Positions 12,253 through 24,354 of a stretch of 64,000 bases of DNA are shown in pieces. Every line of letters starts with the position of its first letter. Positions within the stretch are counted from its first letter, which is position 1. The position numbers were made by a program, and so were the translations under genes. Under the pieces are notes generated by a model. It ran no database searches, had not been told where the DNA came from, and saw only the letters and a program-made list of their open reading frames with translations. Source of the stretch: Earliella scabrosa (Eukaryota; Basidiomycota; Agaricomycetes; Polyporales; Polyporaceae); the NCBI GenBank assembly GCA_022605405.1, contig JABYQQ010000039.1, positions 1 to 64,000 on the forward strand. Direction: 5' to 3'.

Positions 12253-14338
12253 TCACACGGGGACTGCCGTGGTGTATGCCCAGAGGGAGCCAACCCCCCG
12301 TCTCACGCGCGTGATCTTCCACCCAGAGGCAGTCGTGAGAGCCTCGTACTCACGGTACGTCCGCTCCTTCGCATTGTACCGCGCGAGCATCTATCGCAGC
12401 CTATGAGCGATCCAGGCCTGCTGTGTTGGACAACGTGTTGCACCCACCTGAATGTCGAGAATGTACCCGTTCGAGCTCGCGCGGCCGAGGTTCGGGAGCA
12501 GGGGAGAGCCCTCTGGGACGAGCGACCGGACGGCGCCGAAGGCCTCGGAGCCCTCCTTGCCGCTCTCGTCGTCGACGCACGCGTACGCGAGCATGTTGTC
12601 GACCCAGAGGAGCTTGGTGTTCGGGCCGGCCGCCGCGCGTAGAAGCTTCAGGAGCCTACCATAGAGTTAGCCTTCACGTACTTGGTCGGGTTAGGTTAGG
12701 CTACAGGGGATGGTAACGTGACGGCGAGCAGAGAAATGGGCCCGATGGGGATAACGGGGCTATGAAGCACGAATGGCCACTCACTCGATGACCTTCTCGT
12801 CTCCCCAGTTGTGAGCGACGGCGCGCAAGAGGAACACATCCGGGTGGACGACATTGCCGACTCCCGGGACGTCAAACGCGCGCTGGGGTTCGAAGAAGTC
12901 CTGAGCGTGGTATGAGACACGGCCGGCCTCGAATATGTCCTTGTATGCCGATCCCCAAGCCTGTCATCACACGCGCGCGAGCGTAGAGTGACGAGCGACG
13001 ACCTTGGTCAGCGGAGGAGGCGCGCGGATAGCCCAACGAGACTCACCGAACGCGCGATAGCGCAGACAGGCGCGCGGTCCTCGATGACGAAGCGGAGGTG
13101 GGGGAACGCCTCTGCAATTGGGAGCGACACCGAACCGATACCGCCTCCAATGTCCACAACGACCGAATCGTTCGGGAGCTCTTCCCATGGGAAGCCTGTG
13201 CCAACGCGGTCAATCGCAGGCCCGCATCTCGCCTCAACCAAGGCGCACTCACAGTGGATGATGTTCTCCGTGATCTCGAACTGCTGCGAGCCGTGCATCG
13301 CGTTTCCGAAGCGCTTGACCCTGTGCTCGTTGCCCGGCTGCTCGATCCACTCGTAGTACTTGAGCGGCGTCTTGAACGTGTAGTTGAACGAGGTCGCGTG
13401 CTTCTTCCCCTGGTCGTTGAGGAGCCAGTCGGTCAGGTTCGTCATCAGCTTGAAGACTTCGTCTCCGCTGCGTGCATGACGGTCGAGGTGAGACTTGCAC
13501 GCGATCGTGTCGAGGGAGGGACGGACTCACCCGACTGCGCAGTACGCGGCAACACCATCACTTTCGTCGTACTTGGCGGCGGGACTGCGACGCGCATATA
13601 AGCAGCGAATATCAAGGGGACAAGCTCTGGACGCACTCGTTCGTGATCTGTTTTGTAGACTTGCCAGAATCGATGTACGAGGAGAGACGGTTGTTCGTAA
13701 ACACGTCTGGTGTAACTTCACGAAGCCAGTGATACGTCGCGAGGAGACGAAGCACATGGCCTAGGGAGTGCAGGGGCCCCAACTCGATCAGCCGCGTTCA
13801 ACGGGTAGCCCGGAAAGAGGTTGTACGCACTGAATTTGGAGGGGTCGAGATCTACAGGTTCGGATTTATTCTTAGCGCGCAATTCCGCGACCTTCTTGGC
13901 GATCTCCTTGACGTGCAATCCACCCGGCCCCGCCTCGCGCAGGATCTCGACGATGTTGCTCGCCTCCAAGAACTGCAGACATGCGACAAAGTTGGTCTGG
14001 GAAGCGCATATGCCATCAGTTCATATCGCATCGGTAATGTCTCCACCACGCACCGCGTTGATGCTCTCGATGAGCGTGAACCAGGGCTTGTTGACGGTCG
14101 CAGACAGCTGGCCCGCGGCGGACACGATCCGATTCGATGCCGCGAACACGGTGTAGTCGATCCTGAGCGCCTCGGCCTTGTCCACCTCGGGCGAGTGCTT
14201 GAGACTGCTGTAGTAGGGCTCGTCGAGCGAAGGGAAGTCGAGGGGCGCGCCGTCCGAGTTGGCCTTGTAGACTCTCTCCATCTCCTCGATAGCCTCTCCG
14301 ATGACGGCATGGAGCGCACGGAGCTTCGCAAACGTCAT
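12253..14338 (-). CDS. SAM-dependent O-methyltransferase, paralogue 1 (COMT/PF00891 type)
   Basis: Transfers a methyl group from S-adenosylmethionine to a hydroxyl group, probably of a phenolic or other secondary metabolite. Nine exons can be recognised. Exon 1 is 14338-14054 (MTFAKLRALHAVIG to SINA). Next come the dimerisation part (FLEASNIVEILREAG, LRLLATYHWLREV), WLLNDQGKKHATSF, the SAM-binding motif VVVDIGGGIGSVS, and VIEDRAPV. The catalytic His region is LLRAVAHNWGDE. The C-terminus is VGSLWAYTTAVPV with a stop at 12253-12255. The closest relatives here are OMT 2 and the frameshifted copy at 58 kb. It lies directly upstream of flavin monooxygenase 2 on the same strand, suggesting a shared pathway. 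The substrate cannot be read from the sequence. Confidence 0.9.
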
Positions 14339-15189
14339 GGTGATGCCGATGCCTTGCGGGTTAGAGCCAGAGGTATAGGCGCGGTGTACGCGTGTAGACA
14401 GATGCTATATGCTATATAGCAGCCCATTGCGGCAGTTCTACCTGATAGCACTGGATGCAGATGAGAATGCACGGCATCTGTGGGGTCAGAAGGAAACGCA
14501 CCATCGGGAAGCATGAGAGGGTCGCAGTCCGCTGGCTATGGCGCTCATACAGTCGTAGGAGCACGTCCCATGTCCGTCGAGCAGGTCGGAACGGAGGCTT
14601 GGTATATGCTTGTGCGGCCTCCGGAGAACCTCCCACTCGGACTCTGTCTACCCATCCGCTCAAAGTCCTCCTGGGCATGCTTGGGAAGGTCGTACGTGGT
14701 CCGTTCGGACCAGAGGTTTATCCGACAAGATTGACTAGGGCCTAAAAACCGCGCCATGTACGCGCGAAAAGACACGTCTCACGACCGCGCGTCACATAGC
14801 ATCAAGCGCGTTGCCTGTAGCTCTCTTGGAAACGCCGGTATGGGGTGAGAACGAGAGTCTGAGCAGGATGCGAGAGAGGCGAGGTCGTGGTTCGTTTTAG
14901 ACCTCTCCGGCGTCTGTAGCGACTGAGCCGTTTGCGGTTACATAGACGCCAAGCGTTATCGTTGACAAGCACGAGCACCCATTCATCGTGTACATTTCAC
15001 GGGAAACCAAACCCGACACATTCGTGTCATACAAGCAGTCGTCTACTTCTATAAACCGCGGCCACCTCGATTCAAAGGCTCAGAAACAAGTCACCAATAC
15101 ATAGCTCCCAGCACCTTCTCGAGGAACCCATCCCAAGATCACCGGAGCGCAGACATTAAAAAAGGCCTATCCACGCATCACTTCAGGCT
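14339..15189. other. Intergenic with OMT 1 promoter
   Basis: A minus-strand TATATAG at 14412-14418, inside the palindrome GCTATATAGC, lies about 75 bp upstream of the OMT 1 ATG. OMT 2 has the same CTATATAG core at the same distance. No gene is supported in the rest of the spacer. Confidence 0.5.
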
Positions 15190-17536
15190 TCAGATAGGCA
15201 CGGCGGTCGTGTACGCAAACAGCGACCCAACCGCCCTCTTCACGCGACTAATCTTCCACCCAGCAGCGGTCGTGAGAGCGTCGTACTCGCGATACGTGCG
15301 CTCCTTGGCGTCGAACCGGCCCAGCATCTGTCAAGCGCGTCCCAGGCCCGTCAGCACCAATCCATCCTATCGCACGTATGAGGACTGACCTGAATGTCGA
15401 GGATGTACGCGTTCGCGCTCCCGCGCCCCAAGTTCGGGAGCAGAGGCGAGCCATCGGGAACGAGCGACCGGACCGCACCCAGCCCACCCTCCTTCCCGCT
15501 CTCGTCGTCCACGCACGCGTACGGGAGCATCGTGTCCACCCAGAGGAGCTTCGTATTCGGACCCGACGCCGCCCTCAGCAATTTCAGCAGCCTGCCCGCC
15601 CGCGCACGTCGTGTCAGTGCGCACTGCCAATCGAGGTCTGAGACAACGTGAAAAGACGCACTGGAGAACCTTCTCGTCGCCCCAGTTGTGCGCGACGGTG
15701 CGGATGAGGTACACGTCCGGGTGCACGACCGTCCCGACGCCGGGCACGTCGAACGGCCGCTGCGGGTCGTAGAAGTCCTGCGCGTGGTACGAGACGCGGC
15801 CGGCGTCGAAAATGTCCGCGTACGCCGATCCCCAGGCCTGTCACCGCGTTCGCGCGAGATGCGCGGATGAGTGGTCGCGTCGAGTGGGGCGTCGACGGTC
15901 GTGGCGGTCGTGGATGCGGCCACGAGGTCCGTTCACATGCGCGCGAAGAACGACGCGAGTGCGATGGCCGGGGGCGGGGTACGAGGACACGAAACGTCAA
16001 ACCGCCACCAATCAGCCTTGCCCACCAGACCAGTCAAGAGCGATGAAGTTACGTACGGAGCGTCCGATAGCGCAGACCGGCGCACGGTCCTCAATGACGA
16101 AGCGGAGGTGGGAGTGCCTCTCAGCGACGATGAGCGAGATGGTGCCGATCCCGCCGCCCACGTCGACCACGACCGAGTCGCGGGGGAGCTCTTCCCACGG
16201 GAACCCTGCGTGCTCGCACGGTCAGCGAACGCGGTCACATCGCTCTGCGAGTCTGAAAGCTTGAGAGCGCGAGAACGACGAAGAGGGCAGTTGAACACCG
16301 GAATGCTCCCGCGCGCGCACAGGTACCCGGTCGCGCGAGAGAATTGGGAAGACGCAAGGACGCCGATCGCGCGAACGCACGGGTAAATGAAACAAGCGCG
16401 AGTGCCAGGGGAGGATGAGGGCAGAGGCCTAGGGCGGGGATACGTACCAGTGATGATGTTCTCCGCGATCTCGAATTGCTGGGTACCGTGCATCGCGTGT
16501 CCGAATCGCACGAGCCGCTGTTCGTTGCCCGGCTCCTCGAGCCAGGTGTAGTACTCGAGGTTGGTGTTGAACGTGTAGCTGAAGGGAGACGCGGTGTTCT
16601 TCCCCTGGTCGTTGAGCAACCAGTACGAGAGGTTCGTCATGATCTTGAAGGCTTCGTCGCCGCTGTGGTGGAGGCGTCAGTATATCCAAGCGACCGTCTG
16701 AAGGGAGAAGACTCACGCAGTCGCGCAGTATGCGGCTACACCGTCGGTTGCATCGTACTTCGTTCCCGGGCTGGATCGGAGCAAAGTGAGTACGGGGAAC
16801 AGCGAGGCTACTGCTACGCATAGTAACGTACGCGGTCTTGAGCTGCTCGTACGACTTGCCCGAGTCGATATATGACGACAGCCGGTTGTTCGCGAACACG
16901 TCCGGCGTGACCTCGCGAAGCCAGTGGAACGTGGCCAAAAGACGCAGAACATGACCTGGTAAGGACCGTCATTGAGGTTGTCAATATCCTGACGAGCACA
17001 AGGAACGGCAGTACGCACTGATCTTTGAAGGGTCGAGCTCAATAGGCTCTCCTCCGATCTTGCTGTTCCGGAGTTCGCTGACCTTACGCGTGATCTCCTT
17101 GACGTGCAAGCCAGCGGGCCCCACCTCGCGCAAGATCTCGACAATGTTACTCGCCTCCAAGAACTGGAGGCAAGCGACGAAGTTTGTCTGCGTACGTGCG
17201 CGCTCAGCTCATCCGAGCCTTTCCACACAGATTCAGATCGCCGTCACTCACCGCATTGATACCCTCAATGAGCGAGAACCACGGCTTGTTGACGGTCGCA
17301 GAGAGCTGCCCGGCCGCGGAGACGATCCGATTTGACGCGGCGAAGACGGTCTCTTCGATGCGCAGCGCCTCAGCCTTGTCCGCCTCTGGACTGTGCTTGA
17401 GACTCGTGTAGTAGGGTACGTCAAGAGAGGGATAGTCCAGAGGAGCGCCATCCGAGTTTGCTTTGTAAACCCGCTCCATCTCGTCGATGGCCTCGCCGAT
17501 GACGGCGTGCAGCGCGCGGAGTTTCGCGAAGGTCAT
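15190..17536 (-). CDS. SAM-dependent O-methyltransferase, paralogue 2
   Basis: Tandem duplicate of OMT 1 with the same nine-exon plan. The start is MTFAKLRALHAVIG. Later motifs are LEASNIVEILREVGP, LRLLATFHWLREVTPDV, WLLNDQGK and a glycine-rich SAM motif (VVDVGGGIGTIS). VIEDRAPVCAIG, FYDPQRPFDVPGVGTV and HNWGDEKVL follow. The end is VGSLFAYTTAVPI with the stop at 15190-15192. The intron between the ENIIT exon and the FPWEELP exon is about 230 bp, clearly longer than the other introns of this gene. It shares a CTATATAG promoter element with OMT 1. The function is probably O-methylation of the same or a related product. Confidence 0.9.
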
Positions 17537-17604
17537 GGCGACAAAGATGGTTGCTCCCGGTGAGCCGAACGTGAATTATCTTTTTCACGAGGTCAGCATT
17601 GACA

Positions 17605-17611
17605 CTATATA
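17605..17611 (-). promoter_or_regulatory. TATA-like box of OMT 2
   Basis: TATATAG on the minus strand within the palindrome CTATATAG, about 70 bp upstream of the ATG at 17536, matching the element in front of OMT 1. Confidence 0.5.
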
Positions 17612-18218
17612 GGAGCTTAGGCTGAACACGGACCCAGTACTGGATAACGAGGCCGCAGGTGAGAACGAGGAGGACAGGTTGCGTGAATGGTGCAGCGCAC
17701 CTCAGCGACGCATGAGAGCGTTTCAGACCCGCTGACATGCTACGCATTGAGTTGCAGGAGGACCCAGTTGGTTGGTAGAACAGAGTCTTGGTAGGCAGGA
17801 TAGACGGCGTCCGGAAGAGCTCACGTTCGGCGGCTTTAGGCATTGTGTGGTCGAGTCACTGGGGCATCGTGAGAACTGAGTACGTGTAGCGTTCGTTTGA
17901 ACCTTTTATGCGAGCTCTACCATAGTGGTGGGCTCTCCAATGGATTAGAGGCAGTAAGGGACTAGTGAACGGGTCGGCCGCCGGCACGGAGGGGAGACGG
18001 GCCATGCTTCACAAGTCCGAGTCAGCAGCCGCGGCTGTGAGAACCCGAGGCAGACGGTTGTTCACCTCAAAGAGCAAGTCAGCGTGATATCAATCAGGAT
18101 GAAGCGTCGATGTGCAATCGGTCTGGCTGACGATGGTGGTCTAAAAAGAATGGGAGGGCGGGGCGTCTACGCCATGTGAAAAAGCACGTGGCGCCATGTG
18201 GCTCCCATGTGCGCGCCT

Positions 18219-18329
18219 GCCGAGCCTGCGAGGCGGCGCTCCCTGTGCCGAGCTTGCGAGGTGCGCCCGGAGGGAACTGTCTTGCCGAGCTTGCGAGGCT
18301 CCCTGAGTGTCTCGCCGAGCCTGCGAGGC
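18219..18329 (+). repeat. Four copies of a GCCGAGC(C/T)TGCGAGG motif
   Basis: Near-identical 15-16 nt units start at 18219, 18247, 18284 and 18314, alternating C and T at the eighth base. Spacing is 28-37 nt and the intervening sequence is unrelated, so this is a dispersed cluster rather than a strict tandem array. Confidence 0.8.
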
Positions 18330-18973
18330 CAGCGTTGGGCCGGCGTGCTATGGAAGGTGAGAGAGGTGATTGGCGCTGCTACCCTTTGTGCTCTTCACAT
18401 GACGGGAAATGGCCGGGATTAAAGTAAGGGCCCACAGTACCTCCCAAGTTACTTAATTTACATGCCTTCCTTGCAACGGGAAAATGAGACAGTAATAGAA
18501 AGCCACGGGAAGATACCACTGATGGTAACAGTACATTTAGCACGTTGGACTTTGTGTCAGGGATGTGTACAGATAATATTTGCTCAATGCTCATTCAGTG
18601 TAGCACGGGTGGCGGGTGGAGTATGTAACTTGAATGGTCACCACCAGAAATGAGAAGTTCAATCTACTGTACTGATAATCTGTGTGCTCATAAGCTACAT
18701 AGATACCAGCTATATGATGAGAGCACGACAATGCGACGGGCTCAGTGCCCACGGGTGCTTCCACGGGCCCATGGCACACTGTCAGCTAAGAATGCCAGTC
18801 TGATTAATTCTTAACGCTGAGACCACTGCGTACAATCAATTGCAACTAACAATCACTGTTCTGAAGCCCATGTAGCGTTGAGCCGAAGGCGAAACTTCGT
18901 GGCAAAGCCACGGGTCTCGTGGTAAGTAGTACTACGAGCCCAAGTCTGCCAGTCTGTGGAGACGCCGGAGACA

Positions 18974-18993
18974 CCGGCGCCACGTGGCGCCGG
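18974..18993. repeat. Perfect 20-bp palindrome centred on CACGTG
   Basis: Two 10-base arms, CCGGCGCCAC and GTGGCGCCGG, meet with no spacer. The centre is an E-box-like CACGTG. Just upstream are two small hairpins, CGTGGC-AAA-GCCACG and one formed around CTCGTGGTA and TACTACGAG. Confidence 0.8.
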
Positions 18994-19230
18994 ACCGAAT
19001 CCCTACTGGAATCCAGTATCCCACATGCATGCGGCTGGGACCATTAATAAGTAGTGCGCTGTGTAGGAGTACGAGTCTTACGTGCTTCTCGTACCTACAT
19101 ATTCAGCTCAACTTCTTGCAACTGATGGAGAGGTGTTCAGGATATTTAATCCTTCCACGTGGCATGGGCGTCTCCAGCAGGCTCACCGTGACTGCGCTGC
19201 TACTTCAACTTCAACGTCAACCACGATCAA

Positions 19231-19262
19231 TGGCCCAGTGGTAACGTCGATTCGAACCCGAC
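19231..19262 (+). repeat. tRNA-like A-box and B-box sequences too close for a tRNA
   Basis: TGGCCCAGTGGT resembles a tRNA gene A box and GATTCGAACCC resembles a B box. They are separated by only a few bases, whereas a real tRNA needs about 30. The best reading is a truncated tRNA-derived (SINE-like) remnant, or chance. Confidence 0.3.
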
Positions 19263-19341
19263 GGTCAGCTAGGAAACTCTGGTGAGTGGTAAAAGTATTG
19301 AACTTGCCTCCTAGGTGACTCACTTCACTTTGCCTCCACAG

Positions 19342-19368
19342 CTCCGAGTCGCACGACGGGACTCGGAG
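19342..19368. repeat. Inverted repeat CTCCGAGTC / GACTCGGAG
   Basis: Perfect 9-bp arms at 19342-19350 and 19360-19368 around a 9-nt spacer. The CCGAGTC core reappears in other intergenic stretches of the cluster, for example in an inverted repeat at 25288-25302. Confidence 0.7.
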
Positions 19369-19919
19369 TTGTTGTCACTGCTACCAGGGAGAGATCCTCC
19401 CGCTGGCGATAGTGCTCTGATCTGTAGGTTGGATTTGCCCATTATGCGATGCCTTCTCTACGTTTCTGATGCCAGCACCTCAGGAATGCTATGCTACAAC
19501 TTGCGGTGTATCAGCGCGCCCTGTCAGTTCGGCACTTGATCGCCGGAAACGTGCGTCGTGCGCCGTGGGTTGTCCACTCGCGACTCCAGATGTGGGACGC
19601 GATAACCATTCGTCAAAGTAGTAATCGGTGCTTGCGGCGACTTCAGCCACGCGTAGACGACCGAGGCCAATCCGCCGAAGCCCCTACGCCCTTTGTAATA
19701 GGATCTACTTCAAGGAGCGCAGATAATGGCTCGAGTGAGTCTCATGCCCCTCCGCTCTACTAGTACCAGAACTTCATGCTTCTATTACGCCCATCCAACC
19801 TTACCATGATCACATATAGAACGCGCGGGGTGCTCCGAGATACCGAACGCAACTCCCTGCCCAGTTGGCACAACCTGGGGCTCCGCACTCCCTGCCTCGT
19901 CCAAGCCCACGCTCCTCCA

Positions 19920-21654
19920 ATGCTCCCTCAGCTGTTACGTCTGTTTCATCTGCTAGCGTGCGCTGGTCTTGCTGCCACACTCACGAACATCACGGTCGAC
20001 GACACCCTCGGAAACCCGCAAGAAAACCTGGAGATCGTTTATCAGCCTGACGGCGCATGGAGCTTAGGCCAGAACTGCACGAATTGCGACGCTCATCTCA
20101 ACGCATCTCAGGTGTTAGATGGAACGTGGCATGATGTCTCGTTTCTCTCAGATACACCACCTCCAACTCCTCCGAGCGCGAGTTTTACTTTCAACGGTAT
20201 GTGACACGCTGGTTTCCTCTGCACTACCGCTGAGGGTACACTCCTACATACTGAAGGTGTCGCAATCTATGTGTATTGCGTGGTCACCCGATCCTCCACG
20301 CAGCCCTTCGGAAACTCGGATATGACGTTCTATCTAGACGGCCAACAAGTCGGAACGTTCATCCAAGAGCCAAGCGGAGACTCCACCTACCAATACAACG
20401 TACCGGTGTATGTCAACGCAAGCATTCCCTCTGGAGACCACGCCTTCATGCTCGTGAATGGACGCGCGGGCGGGCAATCCGCGCTCGCCCTGCTGGACTA
20501 CATCGTCTTCACGTACGTCCTAACTCGTCCTTCTCTATCACCGTCTCACAGGAATCTTGCGTAGCCGTGAAGACGCAGCGACCACTTCCGCGCAAACCCC
20601 TGTCCTCCCCACAAACACCCGAAGTCCCGCAGGTGGATCTGCGAGCGGGAACCGCACCGCGCTCATCGCTGGCATTGCCGTCGCTGGGGCCGTCATGCTC
20701 ATCGCCGCGGGTGTGATTATCTACTGGTGCATGCGCGGGAGAAGACTCCGGAGTCACCGCATGGTGTCGGCCGCTCATGCTGTCAAAACCTCTCCTGAAA
20801 CAGCGCTCGTGCAGTCTTCGAGTTCTCGTGGGTCACCACCAACATTGCCCACTCGTCCGACCCTCCTTTCGCGCTTCGTCCACGGCAGTCGTCAGGAGCA
20901 GAGTGTCGAGCCCTTCTTGGGGACGGTCTCTCCGGTCGCCGCGAGCAAGAGCGCGGGCCTGACGCTCCCTCATGCACACGCGCGCGAAGACTCTGCAGCG
21001 CGGTCAAGGCTCTCTCAGCCGTCCATGTCGCCGTCTGATGCTCCCCTTCTCACGTCCACCGCCATCCTCGGAAGCGGAAGCGACATTGGTTCGTCCTCTC
21101 CCGGTTCCGACAGCGACACTGCAGCCGCGACGCCTCGCCTCCCACTCTTCCATTATTCGTCCCAGATATCGACGGCCGCACGTTCGCCAGCCAGCGTCAA
21201 CGCGCCGTTCCCTGACCAGCCCTCCTTCCCAAGTTCGAACGACCTTACAGTCCCTTCCCTTGCGGCCGGTACGCGTTCCTCTGTGTCCGCGGAATCTCTC
21301 CGCAGCGCACAGCCCATGGCTATCACCGCGACGATCCTCGCGAGCAGCGCGCGCGGTGAGTTGAATGCGGGGTCGCGCAGTGCCGAAGAATCCCTTCGTC
21401 AACGCGCAGACGCTGTCACCGCGCCTGGGAGCAAGATCTTCACGCACCGCACTTTGGCCGATGCGGCGCTGTCCGCGCGAGACCGCGAGGACGGTGGAAG
21501 CAAGCGAGAGAGGACGCTGCGCGCGCAGGACCACGGTGCCGCCGCGGACGCTGAGACACCGCTGCAGGTCGACGTTGTGGAAGATGCACATCAAGGCTTG
21601 CCTCCTCCGTCTTATGCTTCTGCGACGGGCTGTCCGCGCCGCACAATCAAGTAG
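19920..21654 (+). CDS. Single-pass membrane protein with secreted N-terminal domain (540 aa)
   Basis: I do not recognise a named family, but the layout is common in mushrooms. Three exons were traced, 19920-20196, 20257-20512 and 20565-21654, totalling 541 codons. Residues 1-20 form a signal peptide (MLPQLLRLFHLLACAGLAAT). The ectodomain, about 150 residues, has NITVDDTLGNP, a Cys pair (QNCTNCDAHLNAS) and FYLDGQQVGTF, suggesting a beta-sandwich. One transmembrane helix follows (IAGIAVAGAVMLIAAGVIIY). Then comes a long Ser/Pro-rich cytoplasmic tail with low complexity. The third exon uses a TAG acceptor at 20563-20564, because the nearer acceptor gives a stop. It lies between the two halves of the FMO/OMT region, and no functional link can be shown. 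A sensor or cell-surface role is only a guess. Confidence 0.75.
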
Positions 21655-22454
21655 TCAATGCAGCTGCGATCTTCGTTCCCTCACACGGTGCTGTTCAGGT
21701 CTGATGAGGCGACGCCCCTTTGGTTGTATCTGTGTGTCCGACGACTCCGATGCTCCTAGTCATGACTCCGAAACGGAAATACCCGCGCTGGATTGAACGA
21801 GCTTCAGCCACGGGGTAATACGTCCTCATGCCTCAACTGGATCCGCCGCCATCCTGCATCCCGCCCGCGCGCGTGCACGCTCGAGAACACTGCCGCTCGA
21901 AGAGTATCTCTGCCATTTGGAGATCTCCCTGCTCCTAGGTTCAACACATCCATGCTGACACATGGAAATGAGGCCTGCTCCAACTCTTCCCTCAATTCCC
22001 AGAAATGCTGGGGTCCGCTGCCGCCGCATGCCGATCTGGGTGATTTTGTCATGAGTTCATTTGACATCAATGCATGTGTTTCTCTAGCTCCCATGTTGAC
22101 AGCGGCTGACTCGATGAATTCAATGGTGCACAGGGGATGCTCATGATCATGAAGGTGCCTGGGTCGGATAAGATCGGCTGTCGGCGCTCTTCCATCTAAT
22201 CTGATTAGATGCTGCCGACATACACGCCCATCTCTCGGATCCAACTATGTACACGTCGAACAACCAGTGAGCGACGAGTCGCAACGGCGGCCTCTACGCC
22301 GAACTGATTCGTACTCCTCGGCCGACAGAATGTGTCCCCAACGAACCCAAATCAGACCATCGCCGCTCATTAGCGCTCAAGAGTGTTGAGGTTTAAGTAC
22401 AGCCGCCGCTCCTGGCCGTGACGTGCACCAACTCACTACTAGTCGTTTCCTACG
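21655..22454. other. Intergenic, OMT 3 upstream region
   Basis: Spacer between the membrane-protein gene and OMT 3. It includes the inverted repeat ATCTAATCTGATTAGAT at 22194-22210. No gene is supported. Confidence 0.45.
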
Positions 22455-24354
22455 ATGACAACCCTTGCACACCTCCGCGCTCTCTATGCCACCATCGGCA
22501 CCGCCCTCGACGACATCGAGCGTGTCTATCGCGACCACAACCTCGACTTGCCCTCTCCCGATGTCCCTCTCTACAGGACTACGCTCGAGCCTACCGACCC
22601 GGCCGAGAAGCTCGGCGCCGATCCAACTGTCCTTAAGGCCTCCAACTATCTCACCGCCGCATGTGCACAACTCGCGCACGCCGTCCACAACCCGTTCTAT
22701 ATCCTCATGGAAGCGCTCTCAACTGTCAGTCCTGTCGTACCCCTCAGACACAAATATACTAACATTCCCTCCAGTACCACCTGACGGCTGCTCTTCAGTT
22801 CCTTGAGGCCAGTCACACTGTAGAGATCCTGCGCGCTGCTGGAGCAGAAGGCCTTCACGTCTCCGAGCTCGCTCAACGGATTGACCACGTCCGTTCTGGG
22901 AGCGGAGCGAACATACGCCCTCTTGATCCCTCCCAGCTTGGTACTCATGACTCCCTTCATTTGTCATTAACAATCGTGGCTGATTAGGGGGCGTTGACAC
23001 AGCACACATTCTGCGCCTGCTTGCGACTCATCAATACATCCGTGAAGTCCGCCCGGATGTGTTCACCAACAACCGCTTCTCTAGCATGCTCTGCTCGGGT
23101 AGAACCCCCGAGCAGATTCGCGAGGCGTACGTCTCTATTCTCTCTCATTTTGCTGCATTCGTCTCATCAGTCATTCAGTCCTCTGAGCAAGTACGATGGC
23201 CCGAACAGCATCGTGCCCTTCGTTCCTATGTCGTATGTCATGTCCGCTCCGCTGTGTACAGGATCACTCGTACTAATCACGCGTTCCCGCAAGTACAACC
23301 GAGCCGTTCCGAACCTCCACCTACATCTCAGAGTTCCTTCTGTCGCCCAGCCCGGATAGCAAGTACGCAACGCCCTTCAATCTTGCATACCAGACCGAAG
23401 ACTCCATGTACGCCTTCTTCGAGCGTCCCGAGAATGCGATTCGCTTCAAGCAAGTCTCGCGCGCCATGTCGGTCGCTCGCGCCGCGGAAGGAAGCGGGAG
23501 CATCGCCGACGCCCAGGGTGCGTTCCCTCTCCTCCGCTCTCCTCCTTGCGTCATCTGATGACCAAGCTCACTCTTACCTCTCCCAGTCTTCCCATGGTCG
23601 GACCTCGCGCCTAACTCCCTCGTCGTCGACGTCGGTGGCGGGATTGGCTCCGTCTCCGTCCAGATTGCGCTCGCGCACCCGCACCTTCGCTTGGTCGTGC
23701 AGGACCGCGCGGAGACCGTCACCCGTGCGGGCGCGATCTGGGGCGCGCAGCACAAGGAGCTCTTCGAGTCCAAGCGGATCACGTTCCAGACGCAAGACTT
23801 CTTTGAGCCGCAGCCGGCGGGCCTCGCGCCTGCGGTGTACATCCTCGCGCGGATCATGCACAACTGGGCGGACGAGCCGTGCAAGAAGTGCGTGCCGTCT
23901 GATAAGTCTGTGTTCATGCGTGCTCTAACGACTGCATAGAATCCTTTCCAACCTCCGCGCGGCCGCTGCGCCTGAGACGAACCTCATCATCGTCGACCAG
24001 ATCCTCCCGCTGGCATGTCGCACCGACCCCCAGGCTACAGATGGGACGACGCAGACTGCGCTCGTTCCCCCAGACTCGCCGCTCCTCCCGAACCTCGGCA
24101 AGGCGCTCGTTGGCGGGTACCACTTTGACCTCACCGTGCGTTGTATTCTTGTTATCGTTTCCTCACCGATACGTTTTTGCTCAATCCGCTGTAACTTATG
24201 CTCGCTGTTCGCGCAGATGATGACGATGATGAACGGGAAGGAGCGCACCGCGCAGGAGTTCGTCGAGCTCGCGCGTTCTGCCGGGTGGAAGGTCGTGCGT
24301 GCGGAGCGCGCTGAGGGCTCGCTGTTTGGGTACACGACCTGTGTCCCGATCTAG
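22455..24354 (+). CDS. SAM-dependent O-methyltransferase, paralogue 3 (divergent)
   Basis: Same family as OMT 1 and 2 but more diverged. It has eight recognisable exons. The exon holding VVDVGGGIGSVSVQ runs without a break through VVQDRAETV and FFEPQPAGLAP to MHNWADEPCKK, where the other copies have an intron. The N-terminal part has MTTLAHLRALYATIG, FLEASHTVEILRAAG and LRLLATHQYIREVRPDVF. The middle has ISEFLLSPSPDSKYATPFN and a GSGSIADAQ insertion. The end is MMTMMNGKERTAQEF and EGSLFGYTTCVPI, with the stop at 24352-24354. The SAM motif and catalytic HNW.DE are intact, so it is probably active, perhaps on a different substrate. It lies 1.6 kb upstream of flavin monooxygenase 3 on the same strand. 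Confidence 0.88.

Larger units (their letters stand above)
17612..19919. other. Repeat-rich spacer without a supported gene
   Basis: A 2.3 kb spacer between the minus-strand and plus-strand halves of the FMO/OMT region. It contains a fourfold short repeat, a 20-bp palindrome, tRNA-like box sequences and a 9-bp inverted repeat, listed separately. Parts are AT-rich. I found no coding gene. It may be a decayed mobile element. Confidence 0.5.

Noticed and set aside
18219..18329. CRISPR-like array
   Set aside because: Units are only 15-16 nt, spacing is irregular, there are four copies and the genome is eukaryotic.
21004..21594. 196-codon minus-strand frame
   Set aside because: It is antisense to the Ser/Pro-rich tail of the single-pass membrane protein, so it is a composition shadow.
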